Below, piece by piece: positions 8,446-17,536 of a stretch of DNA of 64,000 nucleotides (positions are counted from its first letter, which is position 1; every line of letters starts with the position of its first letter). A program made the translations under genes and the position numbers. The notes under the pieces are model-generated. The model worked only from the letters and a program-made list of their open reading frames with translations, made no database searches and was not told the origin of the DNA. Source of the DNA: Streptomyces althioticus (GTDB lineage Bacteria > Actinomycetota > Actinomycetes > Streptomycetales > Streptomycetaceae); NCBI GenBank assembly GCA_014649355.1, contig BMSW01000021.1, positions 44,616-108,615 on the forward strand, given 5' to 3'.

Positions 8446-8865
8446 TCAGGCCTCGGTCGACGCGGACTCGGCGGACGCCTCGTCCTTCTTCTCAGCCTTC
8501 TTCTTCTGGGTGATGGCCTCACCCTTGCCCTCGTCGTCGCCGCCGATCGCCTCGAAGGACGGACGGGCGGCCTTCTCGGGCTGCTGCAGCAGGGGCGCCG
8601 GGGCGGGCTCGCCCTTGAACTTCTGCCAGTCGCCGGTCTTCTTCAGGATGGCGAGCACGGGCTCGGTCGGCTGGGCGCCGACGGAGAGCCAGTACGCCAC
8701 GCGGTCGCCGTCGACCTCGATCACCGACGGGTTGTACGTCGGGTGGTACTTGCCGATCTCCTCGATGGCCCGGCCGTCACGGCGGGTACGGGAGTCGGCG
8801 ACGACGATGCGGTAGTGAGGCGAACGGATCTTGCCCAGACGCTTCAGCTTGATCTTGACTGCCAC
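8446..8865 (-). CDS. rpsP: 30S ribosomal protein S16
   Basis: 139 residues. The N-terminal ~85 are canonical S16 (MAVKIKLKRLGKIRSPHYRI, GRAIEEIGKYHP). The remainder is a charged Ala/Lys/Glu extension (ITQKKKAEKKDEASAES) usual in high-GC Gram-positives. It starts at GTG 8865 with AGGAGAA about 9 nt upstream. As first gene of the long minus-strand train it probably sits behind the main promoter, somewhere in the 280-bp gap before 9149; I could not place a confident -10/-35 pair. Confidence 0.96.
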   Translation of the reverse strand: MAVKIKLKRLGKIRSPHYRIVVADSRTRRDGRAIEEIGKYHPTYNPSVIEVDGDRVAYWLSVGAQPTEPVLAILKKTGDWQKFKGEPAPAPLLQQPEKAARPSFEAIGGDDEGKGEAITQKKKAEKKDEASAESASTEA

Positions 8866-9117
8866 GGGAGTGGGTTCTCCTGGATTTGACGTGGTTGGGC
8901 ACGGCGAGAGAGCCGCGTGGGGTTGCGGTACCCGAGTGCCCGATGGACGCGTCAGCCGGAGGAGAGAGGGGTCCTGTGCGGCTGTCGAGTACAGCTAGCC
9001 ATTGTGCCACACCCCGAGGGACCGGACGGCCGCGGGGTGAGGGCACGTGGGCACGACGAAGCAGCACCCGGCGCGTGCTGCATTTCGCGTCGGGTGCGCC
9101 CGGTGGCCGGCGGGGCC

Positions 9118-9150
9118 GAGGCCCCGGCACCCACGAGGTGCCGGGGCCTC
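9118..9150 (-). terminator. GC-rich hairpin after the SprT-like gene
   Basis: A perfect 14-bp inverted repeat (9118-9131 with 9137-9150) with a 5-nt loop. It begins at the stop codon of the 9149-9745 gene. There is no T-tract, as is common for Streptomyces terminators. Confidence 0.75.
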
Positions 9151-9745
9151 AGCTCGCCGCGACGACTTCCGGAATGCGGAACGGCTTTCCGCAGCCGCCG
9201 CAGACGATGGGCGCCTGCGCCAGCACGGACGGGACGACGCGCACGTTGCGGCCGCAGTCGCAGACCGCCTTCACGCGCACCCCGCCGCCGGACGAGCCGT
9301 GCCGCGCGGCCGGACCGCGGAAGCTGCGGGCGGTGTCGCCCGCCGTCGCCGCGGTGTGGGCCTTGAGGGCACGCTGGAGCCGCTCCGTCGTCGGGCGGTA
9401 GCGGCGCTTCGCCTCGGGGGTGAGCGTGACCAGCGAGAAGCCGCTGCTCGGGTGCGGCTCCTCGGGGTGGTCCAGGCCCAGCTCCTCGGCGATGGCCAGG
9501 AACCTGCGGTTGTGGTACCGCCCGGCTCGGGACGTGTCGCGCACGCCGCGCGCGGCGGCGATGCCGTGGACTGCCTCGTGCAGCAGTCGCTCGAAGGAGA
9601 GTTCGTGCCCGCACGCGGACGACGACTCCCCGATCAGGGACTCGGGCGCGGCAAGATCGGGCAGTTCGGGGTGGTACCGCTGAATGTCGGCCCACGCCTG
9701 TGCCAGCTCTGCGGCGAGAACAGGTGGTGTCTGTGTCGTGCTCAC
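9149..9745 (-). CDS. SprT-like putative zinc metalloprotease with C-terminal zinc ribbon
   Basis: 198 residues from GTG 9745. The central FERLLHEAVHGIAAARG contains an HExxH zinc-peptidase motif followed by a helix and RYHNRRFLAIAEELGL, the layout of SprT-like domains. The C-terminus carries two CxCG/CxxC pairs (CDCGRN and CGGCGKPF), forming a likely zinc ribbon. SprT/Spartan proteins cleave DNA-protein crosslinks, but I infer no specific role here. The frame continues to a GTG at 9826, which would add 27 residues; neither start has a strong ribosome site. It is a monocistronic gene flanked by a hairpin and a long promoter region. Confidence 0.75.
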   Translation of the reverse strand: MSTTQTPPVLAAELAQAWADIQRYHPELPDLAAPESLIGESSSACGHELSFERLLHEAVHGIAAARGVRDTSRAGRYHNRRFLAIAEELGLDHPEEPHPSSGFSLVTLTPEAKRRYRPTTERLQRALKAHTAATAGDTARSFRGPAARHGSSGGGVRVKAVCDCGRNVRVVPSVLAQAPIVCGGCGKPFRIPEVVAAS

Positions 9746-10333
9746 GTAATGACAACGAGCCTGGGTGCCTCTGTGTTCCGATTCCGGGGCATCCCAAATA
9801 ATTTGCACGTACCCGTCAGTTGCCACTCATGCGTCCTGACGAACACGGGTGCGCTGATCTGCGGAGAAGCCTCGCAGCTCACCGCAAGGTGGTGCGTAGG
9901 CTGACGTACGCCCCCGCGTGTATCCGGTCTGCACGCGCCGGTGCGCGTGCGCCCCACGGACGCGCAAGGGCCCTTTCGGACGCCCTCGCGGCGGAAGGCT
10001 GCGTCCGGTTCACCCGGAACGCCGTGACGGCAGAACCTACCGGGTCCGCCCCCGCCCCCGCGAACCGGCCCTCCCCCGGCCCCCGGCTCCCCCGCCGCCG
10101 GTGGCCGGAACCGTTCCCGCGCCCCTCCCCGCCGTGACGGTCCGGGCGGCCCCCGATTACCGGAATGTGAATTCTTGCCACTGGCACGAGCAACTACCAA
10201 ACGGCCGCCCCCTTCCACTGGACGACACGTCGAGGGCGGAGTTACCTGGCATACGGGGGGTGTGCGGGCGCACCGCACGGGGGCCAGGAAAACGGGCACG
10301 GCGGCAACTCTCGGCTGATTGGGGCGCTTTCCT
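9746..10333. other. Intergenic promoter region between divergent genes
   Basis: About 590 bp separating the SprT-like gene (minus) from the methyltransferase gene (plus). I see no gene in it. It contains TGCCA-C-TGGCA (10176-10186) and GTGCGG-n5-CCGCAC (10262-10278), both dyads upstream of the plus-strand gene and possible operator sites. A short AT-rich patch lies near 9796-9806. No confident -10/-35 pair could be assigned. Confidence 0.4.
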
Positions 10334-11188
10334 ATGACACCTACGCTCGTGCGGCAGCACCCGTCACGCACGGGGGCGGCCCCGCGCGTGGACCTGCGGG
10401 CACGCGCGCGTGACTGGTCCGAGATCCAGGAGCGGATGCTCGTACCGCTCTACGAAGCGGTGTACGAGCGACTCGACGTGGGCCCGGCGACCCGGCTGCT
10501 GGGCCTCGGCTGCGGCTCAGGACTGGCCCTGCTGATGGCGGCCTCCCGCGGCGCGGCGATCACCGGCGTGGACACCTCGTCCGACCGGCTCGCCCTCGCC
10601 CGGGAACGGCTGCTGCCGGACGAGCGGGACACCCCCCTGCGGACGTCCACCCGGATCGTGCGGGGCTCCCCCGCCGAGGCGGCCCCCGCGGACGCCGCCG
10701 GGTACACCGTGGTGACCGCCTTCGAACCGATCGGGTGCCTCGCCGGCGACGCGGAGGGACTGGGCGAGCTGCTCGCCGAGGCGCTCCCGCTGGCCGGACA
10801 CGGGGCGGCCGTGGTGCTGGCCGGCTGGGGCCCGCCCGAGCGCTGCACCACCTCGACGGTGCTGCGGGTCGCCGCCAAGCTGGCGGAACCGCTGCGCGGC
10901 GCGGACGCCTGGCGGCCCACCGAGCGCGACGACCTGGAGCGGGTCGCCGAGCGCGCGGGACTCCGGCCCGACGGCTCGGGACGGGTGGCCTGCCCCTTCG
11001 GCTACGCGGACACCGACAGCGCCGTACGGGGTCTGACGTCGACGGGTCTGTTCGACCCGGCGATCACCGCCACCGACCAGGTGCAGGTCGACAAGGAACT
11101 GACCGAGGCCCTTCACCCGTACCAGCGCGCGGACGGCACCGTCTGGATGCCGAACGTGTTCCGGTACCTCGTCGCGCGCGTGCCCTGA
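10334..11188 (+). CDS. Class I SAM-dependent methyltransferase, small-molecule type
   Basis: 284 residues from ATG 10334. Motif I appears as TRLLGLGCGSGLALLMAA, followed by ITGVDTSSDRLALARERL (acidic residue after beta-2), the standard SAM-binding Rossmann fold. The N-terminal RARDWSEIQERMLVPLYEAV resembles the lead-in of actinobacterial UbiE-like methyltransferases. Substrate is unknown. A TTG at 10319 could extend it by five residues. It stands alone, divergent from the SprT-like gene and convergent with ffh across a strong shared hairpin. Confidence 0.85.
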   Translation: MTPTLVRQHPSRTGAAPRVDLRARARDWSEIQERMLVPLYEAVYERLDVGPATRLLGLGCGSGLALLMAASRGAAITGVDTSSDRLALARERLLPDERDTPLRTSTRIVRGSPAEAAPADAAGYTVVTAFEPIGCLAGDAEGLGELLAEALPLAGHGAAVVLAGWGPPERCTTSTVLRVAAKLAEPLRGADAWRPTERDDLERVAERAGLRPDGSGRVACPFGYADTDSAVRGLTSTGLFDPAITATDQVQVDKELTEALHPYQRADGTVWMPNVFRYLVARVP

Positions 11189-11227
11189 CGCGCACGGCAC
11201 GGGCACGGCACGCGGAACGGCACGCGG

Positions 11228-11277
11228 AACGCCGCAGGGGCGCCTCCTCACGACGAGGAGAGCGCCCCTGCGGCGTT
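11228..11277. terminator. Bidirectional hairpin between the methyltransferase gene and ffh
   Basis: A 16-bp perfect inverted repeat (11228-11243 with 11262-11277) encloses a second 6-bp dyad (CTCCTC/GAGGAG). It lies between two convergent genes, so it can stop transcription from both sides. Confidence 0.85.
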
Positions 11278-11289
11278 CGTGCGCGGGCC

Positions 11290-12840
11290 TCAGCCCATGA
11301 ACTTCTTGAACTCGTCGGGCAGCTCGAAGTCCTTGCCGCCCTGCTGCGGCAGACCGAAGGCGCCTCCGCCCTCGGCCGCCGCCGCGCGCCGCGCGGCCTC
11401 CTCCTGCTCCTGCTGCTTGCGCTTCATCGGGTTGCCGGAGCGCTGCTTGCCCTTGGCCTGCTTCTGCTTCTTCTTCGTACGGCCGGGACCGCCGCCCATG
11501 CCCGGCATCCCGGGCATCCCCGGCATGCCGCCGCCCTGCGCCATGCGGGACATCATCTTGCGCGCCTCGAAGAACCGCTCGACCAGGTTCTTCACCGCGC
11601 TGACCTCGACGCCGGAACCCTTGGCGATACGGGCGCGGCGCGAACCGTTGATGATCGCCGGGTCCTGGCGCTCACCGGGCGTCATCGACTTGATGATCGC
11701 GGCGGTGCGGTCGACGTCCCGCTCGTCCAGGTTGTTGATCTGGTCCTTGATCTGGCCCATGCCCGGGAGCATGCCGAGCAGCTTGGAGATGGAGCCCATC
11801 TTGCGGACCTGCTCCATCTGGGCGAGGAAGTCGTCCAGGGTGAAGTCCTGACCCTTCTTCGACGCCAGCTTGGAGGCCATCCGCTCGGCCTCTTCCTGGC
11901 TGAACGTCTTCTCCGCCTGCTCGATCAGGGTGAGCAGGTCACCCATGTCGAGGATGCGGGAGGCCATCCGGTCCGGGTGGAAGGCGTCGAACTCGTCGAG
12001 CTTCTCACCGTTGGACGCGAACATGATCGGCTTGCCGGTGACCTGCCGGATCGACAGGGCGGCACCACCACGGGCGTCGCCGTCGAGCTTGGAGAGCACC
12101 ACGCCGTCGAAGCCGACGCCGTCTCGGAAGGCCTCCGCGGTGTTGACCGCGTCCTGGCCGATCATCGCGTCGACGACGAAGAGGATCTCGTCGGGCGAGA
12201 CCGCGTCACGGATGTCCGCGGCCTGCTGCATCAGCTCCTGGTCGATGCCCAGGCGGCCGGCGGTGTCCACGATCACGATGTCGTGCACCTTGGCGCGGGC
12301 GTGGTCGATGGAGTCCTTGGCGACCTTCACCGGGTCGCCGACGCCGTTGCCCGGCTCGGGCGCGTAGACGGCGACGCCCGCCCGCTCGGCGACGACGCTG
12401 AGCTGGTTGACGGCGTTGGGGCGCTGGAGGTCGGCGGCGACGAGCAGCGGGGAGTGGCCCTGGTCCTTGAGCCACTTGCCGAGCTTGCCCGCGAGGGTGG
12501 TCTTACCGGCACCCTGCAGACCCGCGAGCATGATCACGGTCGGCGGCTGCTTGGCGAAGCGGAGGCGGCGGGTCTCGCCGCCGAGGATCTGGACGAGCTC
12601 GTCGTTGACGATCTTGAGAACCTGCTGGGCAGGGTTCAGCGCCTTGGAGACCTCCGCGCCGAGCGCACGCTCCTTGACGTTCTTGATGAACGAGCGGACG
12701 ACGGGCAGGGCCACGTCGGCCTCGAGGAGGGCGATGCGGATCTCACGCGCCGTGGCGTCGATGTCCGCCTCGGACAACCTGCCTTTGCCGCGGAGGTTTT
12801 TGAAAGTCGCGCTGAGGCGGTCGGAGAGGGTATCGAACAC
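11290..12840 (-). CDS. ffh: Signal recognition particle protein Ffh
   Basis: 516 residues from GTG 12840 (GAGGAC upstream). The N domain begins VFDTLSDRLSATFKNLRGKG. The G domain has G1 GLQGAGKTT (about 107-115), ADLQRPNAV, VDTAGRLG and SKLDGDARGG. The M domain carries methionine- and glycine-rich segments ending GMPGMPGMPGMGGG, then a basic tail. Ffh with 4.5S RNA delivers ribosomes making membrane or secreted proteins to FtsY, which is encoded at 20-21 kb. The longer open frame to 12978 has no coding support. Confidence 0.97.
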   Translation of the reverse strand: MFDTLSDRLSATFKNLRGKGRLSEADIDATAREIRIALLEADVALPVVRSFIKNVKERALGAEVSKALNPAQQVLKIVNDELVQILGGETRRLRFAKQPPTVIMLAGLQGAGKTTLAGKLGKWLKDQGHSPLLVAADLQRPNAVNQLSVVAERAGVAVYAPEPGNGVGDPVKVAKDSIDHARAKVHDIVIVDTAGRLGIDQELMQQAADIRDAVSPDEILFVVDAMIGQDAVNTAEAFRDGVGFDGVVLSKLDGDARGGAALSIRQVTGKPIMFASNGEKLDEFDAFHPDRMASRILDMGDLLTLIEQAEKTFSQEEAERMASKLASKKGQDFTLDDFLAQMEQVRKMGSISKLLGMLPGMGQIKDQINNLDERDVDRTAAIIKSMTPGERQDPAIINGSRRARIAKGSGVEVSAVKNLVERFFEARKMMSRMAQGGGMPGMPGMPGMGGGPGRTKKKQKQAKGKQRSGNPMKRKQQEQEEAARRAAAAEGGGAFGLPQQGGKDFELPDEFKKFMG

Positions 12841-12949
12841 GGTGGCGTCGGTCCTCGAGGTCGGGAGCGGAACTGGGCTGCCCTCCAGGGTATCCGGCCC
12901 CGCAAGCAAATCGCCCCCGCCCGCCGCGGCCGGTGGCCGGGGGCGGGGC

Positions 12950-12981
12950 CCCGTGCCGCACACGCCTGCGCGCGGCACGGG
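12950..12981 (-). terminator. Hairpin after glnD
   Basis: A 10-bp perfect inverted repeat (12950-12959 with 12972-12981) with a 12-nt loop, starting 7 bp past the glnD stop. It marks the end of the amtB-glnK-glnD operon before the ffh transcription unit. Confidence 0.65.
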
Positions 12982-12987
12982 ACGGGG

Positions 12988-15483
12988 TCACACCCGCAGG
13001 GCCTCCTCCAGTTTCCGTGCCACGGCCACCGCCTCCTCGCCCGGCAAGGGCACGCCCTGCTCCTGCGTCACGTAGAAGACGTCCACCGCGTTCGCCCCCA
13101 GCGTGCTCACGTGCGCGCTCCGCACGCGTACCGCCGTGTCCTCCAGCGCCCGCCCGATGCGGAACAGCAGCCCGGGGGCGTCCTGTGCGCGGACCTCGAT
13201 GACCGTGGCGTGCCGGGACGCGGCCGGGGCGACCGTCACGCGCGGGGGCGGGGCGACCACCCCGCGGCGCCTCGGGTACGCGGCGTCCCGTTCGGCGAGG
13301 CGGCCGGAGATGTCCAGGCTGCCGTCCAGGGCACGGACCAGGTCGGCGCGGAGCCGGGCGGCCTGCGGGAGCGAGCCGTACTCGGCGGCGACCCGCCAGT
13401 CCAGCAGCAGCACGGAGCCGTCGACGCCGTCCGGGAGATGCAGCGAGCGCAGTTCGGCCGTGCGCACGGTCAGCCGGTGCATGGCGAGCACACCGGCCAC
13501 CGCGGGCAGCACGCCCGCCTGGTCGGGCACGGCGATCAGCAGTTCCACGCCGAGCGGTTCCGGGTCGTCGGAGGGCTCGGCGGGCGGCTCGGTCTGCGCC
13601 CGCAGGGACAGCACGGGCGCGCCGGTGGCGACGGCCTCCAGGGCGAGCCGTTCGTGCTGCGCGGTGGGCGCGGCCTCCTCCGGGTCGGGCGGTGCCTGGC
13701 CCGCGAGCACGGCGGCGACCCGTTTGACCAGGTCGGCGACCAGTGAGGCGCGCCAGGAGGACCAGGCCGCCGGTCCGGTGGCGAGGGCGTCCGCCTCGGT
13801 GAGGGCGTGCAGCAGCTCCAGCGTGCCCGGGGATCCGACGGCCTCGGCGACGGAGCGCACGGTGGCGGGGTCGTCGAGGTCGCGCCGGGTGGCGGTCTCG
13901 ACGAGCAGCAGGTGGTGGCGTACGAGGGTGGCGATCACGGTGACGTCGTCGGCGTCGAAGCCGATGCGGGCGGCCACGTCCCGGGCGATGACCTCGCCGG
14001 CCACCGAGTGGTCGCCGGGCCAGCCCTTGCCGATGTCGTGCAGGAGGGCGGCGATGAGCAGCAGGTCGGGGCGGCTGACCCGGCGGGTGAACGCGGAGGC
14101 GCGCACGGCGGTCTCGATGAGGTGCCGGTCGACGGTCCACAGGTGCACGGCGTTGCGCTGCGGGCGGCAGCGCACCCGGTCCCAGTCGGGGAGCAGCAGG
14201 CTGATCAGGCCCTCGGCCTCCAGCGCCTCCCACACGTCGACGGTGGGCCGGCCGGAGCCGAGCAGGGTGAGGAGCTGCTGGCGGGCCTCGGCGGGCCAGG
14301 GCGAGGGGAGGGCGCGGGCGCCGGCGGCCATGCGTCGTACGGCGTGCAGGTTGAGGGGGAGGCCGGCCTGGGCGGCGGCGGCCGCGGCGCGGAGCGGGAG
14401 CACGGGGTCGCGGTCGGGGCGCGCGGCGCGGGCGAGCACCACTTCGCCGTCCTGCTCCACGACCCCTTCGGCGAGCGGGGACCGCTCGGGCGCGGGCTTC
14501 CCTCCGCCCAGCGCCCTCCCGTCGCCCGCCACCGCCCTTCTGATGAAATGGCTTCGCTCCCTTGCCAGTTTGCGCAGCCGCGGGCGCACGGAGCGGGAGC
14601 GCAGGACGCGGCCGACCTCGCGCCAGGTGACGTCGCCGGCGTAGGCGACGACCCGGGCGGCCTCGTAGACCTGGCGGAGCAGGACGTCGGCGTCGAGCAG
14701 GCCGAGTTCGGCGGCGACCTGGTCCTGTTCCTGGAGGGCGAGGCGGTCGGTGGCGCGTCCGGTGGCCAGGTGCAGGGCGTCGCGTACGTCGAGGAGGCGG
14801 CCGCGGGCCTCGGCGAGTCCTTCGCGGGGGGCGTCGGCGAGCCAGGAGGCGGCCACCGCGCGCAGGGCGGTGGCGTCGCGCAGTCCACCGCGGGCCTCCT
14901 TGAGGTCCGGTTCGAGGAGGTACTGCAGTTCGCCCTGGCGTGCGGCGCGCTCCTCGCACAGCTCCCGCAGTGCGGGCAGCCGCTTGGGGGCCTGGTTGCG
15001 CCAGTCGGCGAGGACGGTCGTGCGCAGGGCGGTGGTGAGACCGAGGTCGCCCGCGATGTGCCGGGCGTCCAGCAGGCCGAGCTGGACCTTGAGGTCCTCC
15101 CCCGCCGTCCTGCGGGCCTCCGCGGGCGTGCGGACGGAGTGGTCGAGGTCGAGGCCGAGGTCCCACACCGGGTACCAGAGGCGGTCGGCGAGCTTCGAGA
15201 CGGTCTCGGGATCGCTGCCGTCGTGGAGCAGCAGCAGGTCGAGGTCGCTGCGCGGGGAGAGTTCCGCGCGTCCGTAGCCGCCGACGGCGACGAGGGACAC
15301 CCCGCGCGCCCCGGGGGCGCCGGCCGCGAAGAGGCCGGCGAGCCATGCGTCGGTGAGGCCGGCGAGCGCGGAACGGCGCGGCGGCCCGGACCGCGCCTTC
15401 TCGTTGAGAAGGCGCAGCCGGGCCGCCGCGTAGCCGCCGGGTCCCGAGTCCTCTGCCTGGTGGTGCATGTCCGTCCTCGTCAC
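12988..15483 (-). CDS. glnD: PII nucleotidylyltransferase GlnD
   Basis: 831 residues from GTG 15483, with AGGAG 7 nt upstream. The order is a nucleotidyltransferase domain with VAVGGYGRAELSPRSDLDLL (G68-G69, D80, D82), an HD domain around residue 475-490 (LLIAALLHDIGKG), and two C-terminal ACT domains (VELLIAVPDQAGVLPAVAG and VIEVRAQDAPGLLFRIG). In Streptomyces GlnD adenylylates rather than uridylylates GlnK (published for S. coelicolor); sequence alone does not show which. It is the third gene of the amtB-glnK-glnD operon, 29 bp after glnK. Confidence 0.96.
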   Translation of the reverse strand: MTRTDMHHQAEDSGPGGYAAARLRLLNEKARSGPPRRSALAGLTDAWLAGLFAAGAPGARGVSLVAVGGYGRAELSPRSDLDLLLLHDGSDPETVSKLADRLWYPVWDLGLDLDHSVRTPAEARRTAGEDLKVQLGLLDARHIAGDLGLTTALRTTVLADWRNQAPKRLPALRELCEERAARQGELQYLLEPDLKEARGGLRDATALRAVAASWLADAPREGLAEARGRLLDVRDALHLATGRATDRLALQEQDQVAAELGLLDADVLLRQVYEAARVVAYAGDVTWREVGRVLRSRSVRPRLRKLARERSHFIRRAVAGDGRALGGGKPAPERSPLAEGVVEQDGEVVLARAARPDRDPVLPLRAAAAAAQAGLPLNLHAVRRMAAGARALPSPWPAEARQQLLTLLGSGRPTVDVWEALEAEGLISLLLPDWDRVRCRPQRNAVHLWTVDRHLIETAVRASAFTRRVSRPDLLLIAALLHDIGKGWPGDHSVAGEVIARDVAARIGFDADDVTVIATLVRHHLLLVETATRRDLDDPATVRSVAEAVGSPGTLELLHALTEADALATGPAAWSSWRASLVADLVKRVAAVLAGQAPPDPEEAAPTAQHERLALEAVATGAPVLSLRAQTEPPAEPSDDPEPLGVELLIAVPDQAGVLPAVAGVLAMHRLTVRTAELRSLHLPDGVDGSVLLLDWRVAAEYGSLPQAARLRADLVRALDGSLDISGRLAERDAAYPRRRGVVAPPPRVTVAPAASRHATVIEVRAQDAPGLLFRIGRALEDTAVRVRSAHVSTLGANAVDVFYVTQEQGVPLPGEEAVAVARKLEEALRV

Positions 15484-15512
15484 CCGGCGACTCCTGTTCG
15501 GTCGGTCTGTTG

Positions 15513-15851
15513 TCAGAGCGCGTCCGGGCCGCGCTCGCCGGTCCGGACCCGTACGGCCGTCTCGACGGGGATGGTCCACACCTTGCCGTCGCCGATCTTG
15601 CCGGTGCGGGCCGCCTTGACCACGACGTCGACGAGCTGTTCGGCGTCGTCGTCCTCGACGAGGACCTCGATGCGGACCTTGGGCACCAGGTCGACGGTGT
15701 ACTCGGCGCCGCGGTAGACCTCGGTGTGGCCGCGCTGGCGGCCGTAGCCGCTGGCCTCGGTGACGGTCAGACCGTGCACTCCGAAGGCCTGGAGGGCCTC
15801 CTTGATCTCGTCGAGCCGGTGCGGCTTCACGACGGCGGTGATGAGCTTCAT
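15513..15851 (-). CDS. glnK: PII signal-transduction protein GlnK
   Basis: 112 residues, full length for PII. The T-loop carries the modifiable Tyr51 in GHTEVYRGAEYTVD. The C-terminal signature GKIGDGKVWTIPVE is intact. PII trimers bind ATP, ADP and 2-oxoglutarate and plug the AmtB channel. It overlaps the amtB stop by 4 bp (ATGA), giving strict coexpression with its membrane partner, and glnD, which modifies it, follows. Confidence 0.98.
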   Translation of the reverse strand: MKLITAVVKPHRLDEIKEALQAFGVHGLTVTEASGYGRQRGHTEVYRGAEYTVDLVPKVRIEVLVEDDDAEQLVDVVVKAARTGKIGDGKVWTIPVETAVRVRTGERGPDAL

Positions 15852-17188
15852 GCGTCCACCTTCTTGCTCTCGGCCGGGGCGACGGGGCTGCTGGCCGCGG
15901 TGCGGGCCGCGCCGCCGCCCGCGCCGCTGAAGTCGTATGCGGTCTCGGCGTGCTCGGCCTGGTCGATGCCGGCCACCTCCTCGTCCTCGGAGACTCGCAT
16001 ACCGAGGGTCTTGTGGATCAGGAGGGCCAGGACCGCGGAGGCGATCAGGGAGTAGGCGAGGACACCGAAGACACCGGCGCACTGCTTCCAGAACTGGTCG
16101 AGGCCGCCGCCGTAGAAGAGGCCCGCGACGTCGGACTGGCCCTTGCCGGTGGCGAAGAAGCCGATGAGCAGGGAGCCGATGATGCCGCCGACGAGGTGGA
16201 CGCCGACGACGTCGAGGGAGTCGTCGTAGCCGAGCTTGTACTTGAGGCCGACGGCCATGGCGCACAGGACACCGGCGATGATGCCGATCGCGATGGCGCC
16301 GAGCGGGGAGACCGCGCCGCCCGCCGGGGTGATGGCGACCAGGCCGGAGACCGCGCCGGAGGCGGCGCCCAGCGTGGTGAACGCGCCGTGGCGGATCTTC
16401 TCGTAGGCGAGCCAGCCGACGACCGCGGCGCCGGTGGCGACCTGGGTGTTGACGAACATCAGCGCGCCGACGCCGTCGTCGTTGCCGAGCCACGAGCCGG
16501 CGTTGAATCCGAACCAGCCGAACCACAGCAGACCGGCGCCGAGCATGACCAGCGGGAGGCTGTGCGGGCGCATCGGGTCCTTCTTGAAGCCGATGCGCTT
16601 GCCGATCACCAGGATCACGCCGAGGGCGGCCGCACCCGCGTTGATGTGCACGGCGGTACCGCCGGCGAAGTCGATGACGCCGAGGTCGAAGGCCCAGCCG
16701 CCGGAGCCCCACACCCAGTGCGCGACCGGGAAGTAGACGACGGTGACCCACAGGGCGATGAACAGGGCCCACGCGCTGAACTTCACGCGGTCCGCGAGCG
16801 CGCCGCTGATCAGGGCGGGCGTGAGGATCGCGAACATCAGCTGGAAGGAGGCGAAGACGAACAGCGGGATGGTGGTGCCGTCCCACAGTTCCGTCAGGCC
16901 GATGTTGCTCAGGCCCACCCAGTCGGAGTTCCAGCCGACGAGGCTGCCCTTGTCGTCGCCGAACGCGACGGAGAATCCGTAGAGCACCCACAGGATGGTG
17001 ACGATGCCCAGGCTGATGAAGCTCATCATCAGCATGTTCAGCGTGCTCTTGACCCGGACCATGCCTCCGTAGAAGAAGGCCAGACCGGGGGTCATGAGCA
17101 TCACCAGGGCGGAACAGATGAGCATGAACCCTGTGTTGGCGGCGGACAGCGTGGGCGCGTCTGCTGCCAGGGTGATGGCTTGTGCCAT
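15848..17188 (-). CDS. amtB: Ammonium transporter AmtB
   Basis: 446 residues with about 11 membrane helices. Family signatures include PGLAFFYGGMVRVKSTLNML, the pore histidines in AVHINAGAAALG and VGVHLVGGIIGSL, and GAGLLWFGWFGFNAGS. The C-terminal cytoplasmic tail (MRVSEDEEVAGIDQAEHAE) is the GlnK contact region. It is the first gene of the nitrogen operon, with a 350-bp upstream region that contains a GlnR-type site at 17308-17343. Confidence 0.98.
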   Translation of the reverse strand: MAQAITLAADAPTLSAANTGFMLICSALVMLMTPGLAFFYGGMVRVKSTLNMLMMSFISLGIVTILWVLYGFSVAFGDDKGSLVGWNSDWVGLSNIGLTELWDGTTIPLFVFASFQLMFAILTPALISGALADRVKFSAWALFIALWVTVVYFPVAHWVWGSGGWAFDLGVIDFAGGTAVHINAGAAALGVILVIGKRIGFKKDPMRPHSLPLVMLGAGLLWFGWFGFNAGSWLGNDDGVGALMFVNTQVATGAAVVGWLAYEKIRHGAFTTLGAASGAVSGLVAITPAGGAVSPLGAIAIGIIAGVLCAMAVGLKYKLGYDDSLDVVGVHLVGGIIGSLLIGFFATGKGQSDVAGLFYGGGLDQFWKQCAGVFGVLAYSLIASAVLALLIHKTLGMRVSEDEEVAGIDQAEHAETAYDFSGAGGGAARTAASSPVAPAESKKVDA

Positions 17189-17307
17189 CGGCGTCTCCTC
17201 GTCGTTGGTACGGCCCCGTGCGGGCGAAGCCTTGAGCGGATTGAGGGGTGGGCCGGTTATGCGCCATGAAGATTGGCGCAGCGCCGTTTCGGTGGAAGCC
17301 CCTCGTT

Positions 17308-17343
17308 GTTTCGCGGCCGTGACGAAGGCACCCGGCGTGTTAC
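17308..17343 (-). promoter_or_regulatory. Probable GlnR box upstream of amtB
   Basis: On the minus strand GTCAC (17323-17319), six bases, then GAAAC (17312-17308) matches the GlnR half-site pattern GTnAC-n6-GAAAC exactly. A further GTAAC at 17343-17339 lies exactly 22 bp upstream of the GTCAC, the usual phase of tandem GlnR sites, although its partner GAAAC is degenerate. The site is about 120 bp ahead of the amtB ATG. GlnR activates amtB under nitrogen limitation in S. coelicolor (established); binding here is inferred. Confidence 0.75.
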
Positions 17344-17437
17344 GGGTCGGTGAACCGCCGGATCCGGGGCGCGCCGATCGTTATCGTGGCGCAATCTTCG
17401 GTGTACGGCGGTGAGCCGCGGCCGGGGAGACACACGA

Positions 17438-17514
17438 CCGGCCGCGGCCGGCCTTCCGAATGACTGGCATGGGGGAGCCGAGTCGGGCAGTTCGGGAGGG
17501 CCGGCCGCGGCCGG
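17438..17514 (-). terminator. Long hairpin downstream of nsdA
   Basis: A perfect 16-bp GC-only inverted repeat (17438-17453 with 17499-17514) separated by 45 nt, just after the nsdA stop at 17537. The likely role is to terminate nsdA before the amtB promoter. Confidence 0.55.
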
Positions 17515-17536
17515 GGTCCAGGGTTCCTCGGTGGGG

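Noticed and set aside
10735..13746. 1003-residue plus-strand open frame across the methyltransferase, ffh and glnD
   Set aside because: It runs in another frame over three recognised genes and has no family resemblance.
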